A stretch of DNA of 64,000 bases from Myrica gale (lineage: Eukaryota > Streptophyta > Magnoliopsida > Fagales > Myricaceae): NCBI GenBank assembly GCA_963930655.1, contig OZ005620.1, forward strand, positions 7,021,001-7,085,000. Reading direction: 5' to 3'. Position 1 is the first letter of the stretch, and every line of letters starts with the position of its first letter. A program made the translations under genes and the position numbers. The notes under the pieces are model-generated. The model saw nothing but the letters and a program-made list of their open reading frames with translations, ran no database searches and was not told the origin of the DNA. Positions 23,223 to 33,604 of this stretch are shown piece by piece.

Positions 23223-24560
23223 TGAATAGGTATATTAAAAAAATTTCTACAACCCTCAAACAATGAACAATGAAATACAAAAACAATATTCAACCCTTTA
23301 AAGAAATTTGAACTATATGTCAATGAATGGAATCGATATTCAATGTAAACCAATATATTCAGATGTTCTTCAAATAGACTAAGAAGCTTTCATATGACAA
23401 TAAAACAAACTAAACAACAGAACACAAGACAAACAAATCTGCAGTAAATATACTCTGTGATGTTGCAGCAAACTACTTTAGATTCTGCAGCACACTACCA
23501 AATGACAGATTATTCAGAAGTATATGTAGCAACATATTTTCTAACTAAAAACAACACAATGAGATGCTAACTACTCTTCTTACCCAGATCTACCTTTTGC
23601 CTTAAATCGTCTTGCAACAAGATTGACAATCCACCAAGATTGAGATTCTTTAATCACTTAAGCAAGAACGATTAGCAAATAACAAGATAGATATAAAACT
23701 ATAACAACAACACAAATTCAATCACGATTGACACAAGAAATTGTTGACGGAGAGAAACTTTCAAGTAGAACCTATACAAGGAAGAAAAACTCTTCGGGAC
23801 CTAGTCCAGCAAATGAATCACTAGAAACTCAATCTCGGTTACACGATGATCTATAAATTCAGCAACCCATGCTAATCTAATATCAATCGTAACCTTACTC
23901 AAACGTCCAACGTCTGAATCTGCAACTTGCAGGGGAGAGGAACTCCTATCCCGATCGGTTTCTTGATTCTTCTCAACGGAGCAATCTTCCTACTTGAACT
24001 CAAGTGATTGCGCCTTCAGCACTGCTGGAACTCCAGCGACTTTCGAACTTCAGCAACTCCGAAGCTCTCTTGTTCAATCCAAGGATTGATATTTCGTGAT
24101 CAAACTGAGAGGATGAACAAATATCTAATCTCCACGTTCAGATTACCAATCACTCTTAACAAAAACAAAGACAGAGGGTACAAGATCTAGAAGATGGTTT
24201 CTTGGAGGGTTTTCTTGAATCTCTGAGAAATCTTCGATTAAACGTTCTTGGCTACTTGCAAAAGGTTTAGAGAGGCTTTTTATGGTCAAAGGAGGTATTT
24301 CGAAGTCAAAGGACGCTGGTCATATAAAATGGGCGCACTTTCATTTAAAACAGAGTTTCTGTTATTTCTCTGGGTAGACTAATTTAAACTCCCCTATCAA
24401 ACTCTACACAGCCTTCACACAGTCAATAATCATTCTAAATCTTCACCTCTTAAATCTCAAGAATGTTACATATGAAATTGTCACAAACCATGCCAACACG
24501 TAATGGATCTAACAAACATGAAGCTTAATCTTCCTTTATGAAGTATTAAATACTAAAATG
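23223..24560 (+). repeat. possible LTR fragment or solo LTR
   Basis: A TGAATAGG start follows a purine-rich CTAGAGGGG stretch, the usual arrangement of a polypurine tract and LTR 5' end. The following 1.3 kb is non-coding, with moderate GC islands. I could not find the matching CA end, a second LTR or any pol gene, so the right border is arbitrary and the call tentative. Confidence 0.3.
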
Positions 24561-24650
24561 GCAAGATTTGTTTCATTAATTTAATGGGAACGGTTATAGA
24601 TTTTAAAGGAATTCGCTGATAGAATATTCTAAGGTTATGTTCGGTTTGAA

Positions 24651-24780
24651 GGTTTTTGTAGGATTCAGAGTGTTTTGAAAACTTTTAGGTGATGTTAAAG
24701 TTATATTGGTGTTTGTGTAGGAGTTTTTGAGGAGTAAACAAAATTAATGATGATATTTAAAGTTTTTTTTTATATATTTC
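24651..24780. mobile_element. MITE fragment, GTTCGGTT family
   Basis: Begins GTTCGGTTTGAAGG and contains TTTTAGGTGATGTTAAAGTT. This matches the reverse complement of the MITE at 29911-30087 through most of one arm and the centre. The right terminal end is missing or eroded. Confidence 0.55.
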
Positions 24781-25269
24781 GAATTTATTAATTTTTATTA
24801 AAATTTGAATATTTAAAAGGTATTTAAAAAAATAACTAAACGACAAAAGAAAAGTTGAATGCGCATGGGGACAAGGGAGGGGACAACCTCATTTTTTTAA
24901 TCAGGGGCTGCAAATACGGCGCAAGGGCAGGGGGATTCGAATCCTCACTTTTTCAAAAATCGAAAATCACCTAAGATTTTTTGAGAGACTTTGATGACAT
25001 ATGAGTAAATTTTGTTTCAAATAATCAACCCTTATAAACGTATAAGATTTCCCTTTCTATTCCTAACGTGTTTCTCAAGGAATTATGCAACACCAAAAAA
25101 TTTCAATTTTCCTTTTTAATTTGTGTGTTGCCAAACAAATAGTTAGAAAATGGCCAACAATGGATGTTTGACAGAGCGTAGCATAAGAGGTTCGTGCTAT
25201 AGAAGCCACGTCCTGCTCAATAAGCGCGCAAAAGGAGCGTAGCTTTAAACGCTCGTCTTCCAACTCCTC

Positions 25270-25277
25270 TATAAAAG
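25270..25277 (+). promoter_or_regulatory. TATA box of the ERF gene
   Basis: TATAAAAG lies 117-124 bp before the ATG, in a pyrimidine-rich context typical of a plant core promoter. Confidence 0.65.
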
Positions 25278-25393
25278 CCCACCTCACTCCCTCTGCTCCA
25301 GCATCATCCAATTGTCTCCGTCTCTTTTCCGTTCCTTCCCATAAAGGCCAAAATCCTTCCCAGATAATTAACTGACCACCCTTGCCGAAATTA

Positions 25394-26038
25394 ATGGCTC
25401 CGAGAAATGGATCCGGCTCCGTTAACCAGGAGTCGAGCTCGATGGAGATCCGATTCAGAGGCGTGAGGAAGCGGCCCTGGGGCAGGTATGCCGCCGAGAT
25501 CCGGGACCCAGGCAAGAAAACCCGCGTCTGGCTCGGCACCTTTGACACCGCTGAGGAGGCTGCGCGTGCCTACGATGCTGCCGCTCGCGAGTTCCGCGGC
25601 GTCAAGGCCAAGACCAACTTCCCCTTCCCCGCCGCCGACCTCACACCCTTCAACCACCACCATAACAACAACTCCACGCGCAGCCCCAGCCAGAGCAGCA
25701 CTGTAGACTCCTCGTCCCCTCCACCACCACTCGACCTCACTTTGGGAGGAACTGCCCATTTCGCTTCGGGCTCCACCAAGATCCTATCCAGTGGAAAGGT
25801 CGGCCTCACTGTCGTCACGCCGGCGCGTCCGGTGTACTTCTTCGACGCTTTCCCGAACATGGGCGGGAATCACCGCGATTTTTGCGGATTCGATCGGAAG
25901 GACGTGGACTTCCAACAAACCGTGGGCGGGGTAGCGCGCAGTGACTCCGATTCGTCCTCAGTTGTCGATTTTGACGGTACTCCACCCGCAAGACTGTTGG
26001 ACCTTGATCTTAACCTCCCTCCGGAAGACGTTGCCTGA
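25394..26038 (+). CDS. ERF transcription repressor with AP2 domain and EAR motif (ERF VIII type)
   Basis: Intronless, 214 aa from the ATG at 25394. An AP2/ERF domain spans residues about 21-77 ([18 protein letters not shown], then [17 protein letters not shown]); it binds GCC-box DNA through its three beta strands. The C-terminus ends with [14 protein letters not shown] (about residues 201-214), which holds a DLNxxP EAR repression motif that recruits TOPLESS-type corepressors. The Ser/Pro-rich middle includes a [11 protein letters not shown] segment, a second LxLxL-like EAR candidate. The order AP2 then terminal EAR is that of the ERF3/ERF4/ERF7 group, nuclear repressors in ethylene, ABA and stress responses. 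Coding GC is much higher than in the flanks, usual for this family. The start is set by the first ATG after the TATA box. Confidence 0.94.
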   Translation: MAPRNGSGSVNQESSSMEIRFRGVRKRPWGRYAAEIRDPGKKTRVWLGTFDTAEEAARAYDAAAREFRGVKAKTNFPFPAADLTPFNHHHNNNSTRSPSQSSTVDSSSPPPPLDLTLGGTAHFASGSTKILSSGKVGLTVVTPARPVYFFDAFPNMGGNHRDFCGFDRKDVDFQQTVGGVARSDSDSSSVVDFDGTPPARLLDLDLNLPPEDVA

Positions 26039-28556
26039 TTAGCCGGTTTTTATAGGACAGCGGCGAATATCCGAGTTTTCCGGTTGTTTAGTTCCAGTAT
26101 TTCAAGTTCTCTCTGTTTTTCTTCTTTTGGTTCTGATCCAAGTAGAAGATGGATCTAAGAGAAGAGAAAACTAGCTGACTTTGTTTCATGGATTAGCTGC
26201 TTAGGGTCGGCGTCCCCGATATGTACATAGATATCAAAAACTACCTTATTTTTGTGACTGCGAAATTAATCAGTTTCTCGTTGTTGTTCAACCGTCGTTA
26301 TTGTTAAGTGTTATATGTTCGATGTTTTAAAAAAATGGAAAGAACGAGTTTCTTGTTTCTTTTCTGACTCAATCGAACTTGATGGCAACAAGTTCGTTCA
26401 TTTTCCTTTCAACCAAACGCGGATTTATCACGCTCGCCCTCCTTTTGCCTTGTTTTTGTTAACATTTTCTTTGCTCAATGATCGAACCGACATGTCGCCG
26501 GCATTGTTGCTTCTCTGATAAGTCCTGTCGCGTGTGGGGTTTTGATGGATAGAGGAATTTGATTTATTGGACGAGCCAGCTGCTAATGGCTGCTACTACT
26601 ACACTAGCGGAAAATCTCCACGCTGGCGTCACAAACGGGACCGCCTAAGTACGGACAACGCACTTTTATAGGACGGATCGTGTTTTTAAATACGCGTATA
26701 AAAAATAAAAACTGGTGCTAAAAAAGCTCTGAGACACCACACGGGGCGGCTTCATGATGAGAAGCATAGGGCTCCCTCTGTCTTTGACTGTGCGATCAGA
26801 GGCGCCGCTTCTCAGCCCCACCCTCGTGATTCACGTACAGTTTTGTCCTCTTCTGTGCCGATCTCGAGGGCTCCCCGTCGTTTCCAACGGCCGAGAGCGG
26901 GACAGGTATGTCCACCATGACTCGGTCCTTGGATTTTTTTCATTTACATATGTTGGGTGGGTAATTCGGTCATTTCATTATACTGTGAACGTGGCTGCTT
27001 TTGTAGTATTCTTTTGTTTCTTGTTATTATTAGAGGCGGCACCGACTGCGAAACCGCTGGTTATTTATTTAGGAGATGTTTGATATTTAAAAATATTAGG
27101 TATCAATTTTTTTTTATAAATTTCAATATTTAAAAAATTCCTAAAACTTTAAGAATATTTTTTCAAAATATTAGCAAAGATCGAATCATACGAGCGCAGG
27201 TCTACAGGTGGGCCCCAGACGGAGCATTTCCGTGTTGACGTTGTACCTGTCGGGATTCCGGCTGTCATCAAGTGGACTTCCACCGTTAGTGGCTACGGTC
27301 TCCCTTTCCCATCCCCGTGGGTTTTTTTTCCTTTTTTGCCTTGGGTAAGAGACAAAGTCGAGTCGTAGGTGCGCGCTTTAACGTGTGATAGCATAGGCTC
27401 TATAGGCAATAGCTCCCCGCCTCCCTCTTTGACAATTTTCAGGATGGCTTATAATTAATAATCTGTGCTCGCTTTCAAAAAGAATATTTTATAGTCCGTT
27501 AAGTCCACCCAATCTTCGTCCCAACTTTACCCATTTATATGGGTGTCTTGATTATCAAAAGGTCACTTAGGATGATTGTCCACGTAGCACTTTAATGATC
27601 ATAATAGACCGTATTAAAAATCTGATCAATTTTCTATATAGAATTCTGTATTTGCAAACATGTCCGTCAAAACCCTTTAAATTAATTTGTTCTAAATCTT
27701 GCTTTAAGTTTAATTATTCTATAACTATGATTCGTATCTTAGAACTTTATTTTAAAATAATTTTAAAAACACAATGAGAAAATGTAAAGAGAAAAAGTGG
27801 GCAAAAGTTGTTCGGGGATGATGTTGATAAAGTTAAGACCAATTCTTTCTTAAATTCTTTTGTTCTTTTTAAATTTTCTCACATTTTATACTTTTAAGAT
27901 TATTTTTAAATTTCGTGCAACAGACAGCAACTGTCCACGTGTTAAACAGCATACGTAGGTGGAGACGCGGGGGTCGCTTTGGGCTGGGGTCCCAGTCGTC
28001 GTGTCGTCTGGGATCCGTGAATCTCAGCTGATGTTTCTCCCTCGTGCAGTTGTACTAGGAGACAGAAATTTGCCCAATCGCCCATCTCCGCGTGGATCCA
28101 TTCACGTGGAATGGAGTACGGATTGCCTGGAAAATCAGACTGGGTGCGGTGGTGACGTGTTGAAGCTGACAGACAATAAAGCCGGCGCATCGGCGGGGGT
28201 TTGGCTTGGGGGGTGCGAGAGACATGATCGTGGGACCCGAGGGGGACATGGGCGAGAATTTCGTGTTTGTATTGCGCGCCACGCGTTTGGGGGAAGTTCA
28301 GATCGAGTGAAGAAATAAATTCAAAAAGAAAAAGAAAAAAAAGGGAAAGTTTTAAAAGAGGAGGTTGTTAGGGTTTAGGTGGCTGCCGTATGAACGCCTT
28401 TAAAGCCGCAGTTTCAGTTTGTTGGGCTGCTAGGGCACCGATCCTCTTTAGAAATGCCGTGTTTGGCTGTTGGTAGATTTACATTCTAGATAACGAGTAG
28501 GGTTTTCCTACACAGGCAAAGGAACCCTTCATCTTGGTGCATAATTTGGGCATCTT
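26039..28556. other. intergenic, no gene recognised
   Basis: The first 250 bp are probably ERF 3' UTR. The rest has no coding motif on either strand. The GC-rich stretch 27950-28310 has overlapping short frames on both strands that show no family signature. A CACTA-like start (CACTAGCGGAAAA, about 26602) was noted but not supported by a partner end. Confidence 0.35.
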
Positions 28557-28736
28557 GGCCTATGTTTGTTTTTCAAAATTTTATATTTTTTAACGGTTTA
28601 ACACAATAAAAAATTGTAATATAATATTTCTATACATCACATCATTATTTTTTATTTTAATAAATATTAAAAATTAACTCTCTTCACTTTTTCACCAAAT
28701 TTAATACACTAAAATTTTAACACTCAAACACAACCT
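28557..28736. mobile_element. Tourist-like MITE, CAAAATTTT family
   Basis: Starts GGCCTATGTTTGTTTTTCAA and ends CACTCAAACACAACC. The interior, with ACACAATAAAAAATT and CTCTCTTCACTTTTTCACC, matches the copy in the YPEL intron at 36325-36508 closely. Confidence 0.7.
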
Positions 28737-29731
28737 TCGCCACCTATCTCTCTTTTTTTAGAAGAAAAAAATATTTATTAATAATTTATGACCACGGGAA
28801 AGAGCATTAAAGGGGTTGAATTCTGAAACACGTAGATTAAGAGCTAATTAATATATGGGTGTGTGAGGTTTAATTAATGAAGTTAGGATCTCAGTTAAAA
28901 TGGACATTATTATCCAAATACCAGATTTGTGGCTCAGGAAATGGGAGGAAATTAGAGGCCTAAATCAATTTTGGGATAAAATCTTGCGACCAATCATGGC
29001 GAGCCTTACTAAAATTGTTACGACAAACATGTGAAACGGATTGATTGGGTGTGTTAAAATTAATTTTAACGATGTTAGGTGGTGGTGTTGACTAATCTTA
29101 CGATTTGGCGACCCGGACATGCCCCGACTCACAAAGGCAAAGCTAAGTAAAAGCATACCAAACATTCCCGTTTTCGGCCTTGGGAAAATAAATTGAAAAA
29201 CTGCCTTCTTTGTTACCCCTAAAACCTACGGCTAACTTCTAGGCCAGTAGGCTCCAGAAAGTTTTTGAAAAAATCTCCCTTCGGTGGTTGGATGAGGATG
29301 AGGCGGTTAAGTTTTGATTTTTTTTAATATATTATCTTTTTATTTTGAAATTAATTATAGATTTTTTTAAATTTATAATATTTATAAAATAAGTTATTTT
29401 CTTAAAATTTATTTTTAAATTTAATGATTTACACGTCAGCTCCAATTATAAATTTTATAAGTGTCATCTAAAATTAAAATTATGTGACTTATAATTTTTT
29501 TTCTAATTTTTTTTAAAAAATAAAACAAATTATTTGTAAAAATAAAAAAATAAGTTAAATTATTTTAAGTGATAGTTAACTTACTATTGAAATTGACATA
29601 TGAATTGTTAACGTTATAGATAACAGTTTTAACGAAAAGAAATTGTTCGATAGAAATTACAAACTTAAGAAATTTTATGATCAATTTAAAAACTTAATGG
29701 CGATTTGTTAAAAAAGTTCAAAACTTAAGAA
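28737..29731. other. AT-rich intergenic DNA
   Basis: No gene or clear element; 29310-29760 is almost pure AT. It borders the tandem duplication. Confidence 0.35.
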
Positions 29732-29910
29732 CAAAATGGGTACATAACCTTTAATTTTAATAAGCATACTTACATTGTTTGACTCTTTAAAACAACAAAA
29801 TTCCCGACTCAAACGATGCGTGTGATGATGGGTTGCTGCATGTACATGTGTTTATTATGTCGTTGAACGTTTCAGTACGACCAAATTCAGTTAGATCCAT
29901 CCTAGAAGAC

Positions 29911-30087
29911 GTTCGGTTACAAAATATTCTCAGGATTTTTTTGAATCCTCACAATATAAAATATTATACAACTAAATATCATTTTTAACACCACATAAAA
30001 ATAACTACAACACGCATACCAATAAAGTTAACATCACCTAAAAATTCTCAAAACACAAAAAATCCTCACAAAACATATTAACCGAAC
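29911..30087. mobile_element. MITE, GTTCGGTTA family (copy 1)
   Basis: Ends GTTCGGTTA and TAACCGAAC are perfect 9-bp terminal inverted repeats and the inverted similarity continues inward (ACAAAATATTCTCAGGA against TCCTCACAAAACATAT). Length 177 bp, no coding capacity. A target duplication is not clear. Confidence 0.7.
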
Positions 30088-30641
30088 AACCTCCTAGTCT
30101 TGTGCACAATAGTGCGTGAATTGTCCATAATTACTAAAAAATTGCAATAACAATCATGTATCATCATCAAGTTTAGTAAATAGTTCCGTGTTATGCATTC
30201 AAGGAGACATAAGTATAAATTAGCTATGCCCCAAAAACGACTCGGGTGAGTACACACTGATTTAGAGTAAATTTATAATTAAGGCATGATTGATTCAAAC
30301 CTGGTTTAGGATGCGGATCGATAACAAACCAATCTGAGGTTTTTCCGACATAAACTCGGGAGGTGATGAGGTACTACTTCAATGTTCTGGAACAAGATTC
30401 CACAGCTCCGACGTCTTCGAAATGTGGCATTTCATATCATGTCCTATTCCTAATTTGCATTTCAAAATGGGTACATAACCTTTAATTTTAATAAGCATAC
30501 TTACATTGTTTGACTCTTTAAAACAACAAAATTCCCGACTCAAACGATGCGTGTGATGATGGGTTGCTGCATGTACATGTGTTTATTATGTCGTTGAACG
30601 TTTCAGTACGACCAAATTCAGTTAGATCCATCCTAGAAGAC

Positions 30642-30818
30642 GTTCGGTTACAAAATATTCTCAGGATTTTTTTGAATCCTCACAATATAAAATATTATAC
30701 AACTAAATATCATTTTTAACACCACATAAAAATAACTACAACACGCATACCAATAAAGTTAACATCACCTAAAAATTCTCAAAACACAAAAAATCCTCAC
30801 AAAACATATTAACCGAAC
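30642..30818. mobile_element. MITE, GTTCGGTTA family (copy 2)
   Basis: Same element as at 29911-30087, carried along by the tandem duplication rather than by a second insertion. Confidence 0.7.
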
Positions 30819-31189
30819 AACCTCCTAGTCTTGTGCACAATAGTGCGTGAATTGTCCATAATTACTAAAAAATTGCAATAACAATCATGTATCATCATCA
30901 AGTTTAGTAAATAGTTCCGTGTTATGCATTCAAGGAGACATAAGTATAAATTAGCTATGCCCCAAAAACGACTCGGGTGAGTACACACTGATTTAGAGTA
31001 AATTTATAATTAAGGCATGATTGATTCAAACCTGGTTTAGGATGCGGATCGATAACAAACCAATCTGAGGTTTTTCCGACATAAACTCGGGAGGTGATGA
31101 GGTACTACTTCAATGTTCTGGAACAAGATTCCACAGCTCCGACGTCTTCGAAATGTGGCATTTCATATCATGTCCTATTCCTAATTTGC

Positions 31190-31330
31190 GTCCTAAGGTG
31201 TAACTTTCTTCGGGCCTTGTGAGATGGACTCGAGGACTACATTTCGGCTCCGAAACCCTTGGCCCAACTAAACCAAAACTATTGGCATCTGCTTGTGCCA
31301 AGACTCGGACAAATCTGGAGGCATGTTTCT
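31190..31330. other. short spacer
   Basis: Lies between the tandem duplication and the Mutator-like element. No feature seen. Confidence 0.3.
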
Positions 31331-31339
31331 TAAATTAAA

Positions 31340-32246
31340 GGGAAATTGACAATTTAGTCACTAGGTTTATAGCACGCTGATAATATAGTCACTAGGTTTA
31401 CTTTTTTTAATATATAATCACCGAGAATATATAGTTGTGACGATATAGTCCTTCCGTCAAACTGCCGTTGAATTTTTAACGGAATAAAATGTCACGTCAT
31501 ATTTTTTACACGTCAGTAGCCATGTCACCCGAAATAATCAAAACTCACCATTTCAGTGGTGTATTCCCTTTTGCCCGAAACGCTATTACCCATCCTGATT
31601 CATATACGGACAATGTCTCCAACACAACCGACAGAAAATGGAAGAGCAACCTAGTAAAAGAAAAATGCAGAGACGAAACTTCAGTATTTGCAAAAGAAGA
31701 AAAATGCAGAAAAAGAGAAACCCAATGTCAACGACTCAACAGATGGAAAGGAGCAAATCTCATCAGTATTTTCCCTTCGCAAAAACTAACCTTCCCTCAG
31801 ACATTGTTGAAGCAAGAACGCTCCTCAAGTTGAAAGTAGACCACTTCTGCTCTCCGTCTAGGGTTTTCGAAAGGTGGGGAAAACAGTGCGTGAAGAGAGA
31901 ATGGGGAAGATGGTTAATGGGATCGATAATGGAGGCTAGGGTTAATGAAGCTGTGCGTATCGGCGTAATAGCATAGAGGAGAGCATACGGTCTACCGTTT
32001 TGTTCTTCGGGCAAAAAGGAATACACCACTGAAACGGTGAGTTTTGATTATTTCGGGTGACATGGCTATTGACCTGTAAAAATATATGACGTGGCATTTT
32101 ATTCCGTAAAAAATTCAACGGCAGTTTGACGGAATGACTATATCGTCACAACTATATATTCTCAGTGACTATATATTAAAAAAAGTAAACCTAGTGACTA
32201 TATTGTCAGTGTGCTATAAACCTAGTGACTAAATTGCTAATTTCCC
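31340..32246. mobile_element. Mutator-like element with about 240-bp inverted repeats
   Basis: The ends GGGAAATTGACAATTTAGTC and, inverted, GGGAAATTAGCAATTTAGTC open terminal inverted repeats of about 240 bp that stay near-complementary to GGTGTATTCCC and TTGCCCGAA. The perfect 9-bp direct repeat TAAATTAAA flanks both sides (31331-31339, 32247-32255), the Mutator hallmark. The unique centre (about 31580-32000) has no transposase. It contains AGGGTTTTCGAAAGG and CTAGGGTTAATG, phrases typical of plant 5' gene regions, and two overlapping open frames of 112-114 codons. It may be a Pack-MULE that captured gene fragments. Confidence 0.85.
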
Positions 32247-32303
32247 TAAATTAAATAGACCCTGATGTTTCTTATATTTTAGTTCGGCGTATCAACAAAA
32301 GAA

Positions 32304-33604
32304 GGCTTAAGTAATTAGTCCATGGAGTATCACAAAATATCACCTTTGTCCGCAGAGTACTTTTCGTCCTAGACTAATCCCTGAGAAATTTAAGTTTAAC
32401 ATTCAGTATTTGGTCATTCCTGTTAATCGAGGAAAGCCGTTGGATGAAAATGTCTTATTTGAGTAACGAGGGCCACATCATTTCAAATTTGTATTCACCA
32501 AATATCCCGCCTCTCATCTGGATTTTTTTATTCCACATCAACTTACTCCATCCAGGCTCATCTGCAACACACTTCTTTGTTTTCTTTGACCTATCAGGTT
32601 TGACCTTTACTCGGATTCTTACCTTTGCTTAACCTCCTCTTCAGCTCTCTCTACCAGTGGCGGAACCAAAATTTTTGTTGCGGGGGGGGGGGCAAAATCG
32701 TAAGGCAAAATAACATCTCAAAATTTTTTCCTGAGGTAAAAACCATTCAGTTATTTGGGACTTTCACTTTTAAGACCCAAGTTTTCAATTTTTAGCTTCT
32801 AAGACCCTGATTTTGACACTATTGAAATCAAATTTCAAAATCCCTATAGATGCATACTAGCTAATAGCTGCCAGATGAGCAACATTAAGTTAAGGAGGCA
32901 CCAAAACAGAGAAGGGGATAAGCTAGAGCAAAGTAACCCCAAATTGGTGGACTCGGCTTAGGGAGAAAAAACACCAAATCGCTGAACTCATGTGTCTGTG
33001 TAACTTGTGTAAGGCCAGAAAAATAGAAACTTTCTCTATTATTTACAATTTTACCTGTCGTCAGCTGTGGAGCCTGGAGGCTGGAGGAGAGGGGGAGGCT
33101 GAGAGGCTGAGAGCAGTGAGAGGGAGATGTTGGCTGGAGATTGGACTCGGGAGTCAGGAGGAAGCAGCATAATGCTTTTTTTTTCTTTTAAAAAAATAAG
33201 AGTGAAACGAGGGAGGAAACGTCTGTGTAAGGGGGCTGGGCTGCTAAAGGGGGGCAGGCTTGCCACCTAACTAAGGGCAAATAAATTAAAAACAAAAACA
33301 AAAAATTTCGTCAATTTTACGCGGAAGCCACCCCTGTGGTTCCGCCCCTGCTCTCTACAGGACTTGTTGCTGGAGCCCCCACCACACCATTTGGGAAGCG
33401 GAGACACATGGCAAATACATATTAACAGTGAAGTGACCCCCGTTACTCACGTCAAATATTTTCATCCAGCTGCTATCTTCAAATAATGGAAAGAATCAAA
33501 TACATAATGTTAAATTCTTCAAGGACTAATCTAAGACGAAAAATATCATGTGGACCAAAGTTTGGACTACGTTGTACCCCAAGGACCAATATTCTAATTA
33601 AGCC
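32304..33604. mobile_element. fold-back element with about 180-bp arms
   Basis: The left arm (32304-32480: GGCTTAAGTAATTAG, then TTTTCGTCCTAGACTAATCC, TTAACATTCAGTATTTG, GGATGAAAATG) recurs inverted on the right (33430-33604: CATTTTCATCC-like CGTCAAATATTTTCATCC, CAAATACATAATGTTAA, GGACTAATCTAAGACGAAAA, CTAATTAAGCC). Arms are about 75 percent alike by eye. No transposase. A hAT element (32655-33350) sits inside; without it the element is about 600 bp. A target duplication is not clear (AT-rich flanks). Confidence 0.72.
32655..33350. mobile_element. non-autonomous hAT element nested in the fold-back element
   Basis: Ends CAGTGGCGGAACCA and TGGTTCCGCCCCTG are inverted repeats with one mismatch. 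The perfect 8-bp direct repeat CTCTCTAC lies on both sides (32647-32654 and 33351-33358), as hAT transposition makes. Length 696 bp. No transposase frame; the centre is purine-rich. Confidence 0.88.

Larger units (their letters stand above)
24561..25393. other. intergenic region and ERF promoter
   Basis: Holds a degraded MITE (24651-24780), an AT-rich tract and the promoter and 5' UTR of the ERF gene. No other gene seen. Confidence 0.4.
29732..31189. repeat. tandem duplication, two 727-bp copies at 731-bp spacing
   Basis: Positions 29732-30458 and 30463-31189 read the same base for base as far as I can follow by eye, separated by 4 extra bases (ATTT). Both copies start CAAAATGGGTACATAACC and end CCTATTCCTAATTTGC. 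Each holds a complete MITE. No coding content recognised. The identity suggests a very recent duplication or an assembly duplicate. Confidence 0.92.

Noticed and set aside
24930..24960. GGATTCGAATCC, a box B-like phrase that could hint at a tRNA or SINE
   Set aside because: No box A at proper spacing, no cloverleaf, no poly(A) or duplication.
25391..25860. Long minus-strand frames (122 and 96 codons) over the ERF gene
   Set aside because: Shadow frames caused by the high GC of the AP2 coding sequence.
26600..26740. CACTAGCGGAAAA start suggesting a CACTA element
   Set aside because: No matching inverted end or 3-bp duplication found.
26754..28318. Frames of 75-119 codons in GC-rich intergenic DNA
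   Set aside because: Overlapping frames on both strands, no motif, no start context or splice pattern.
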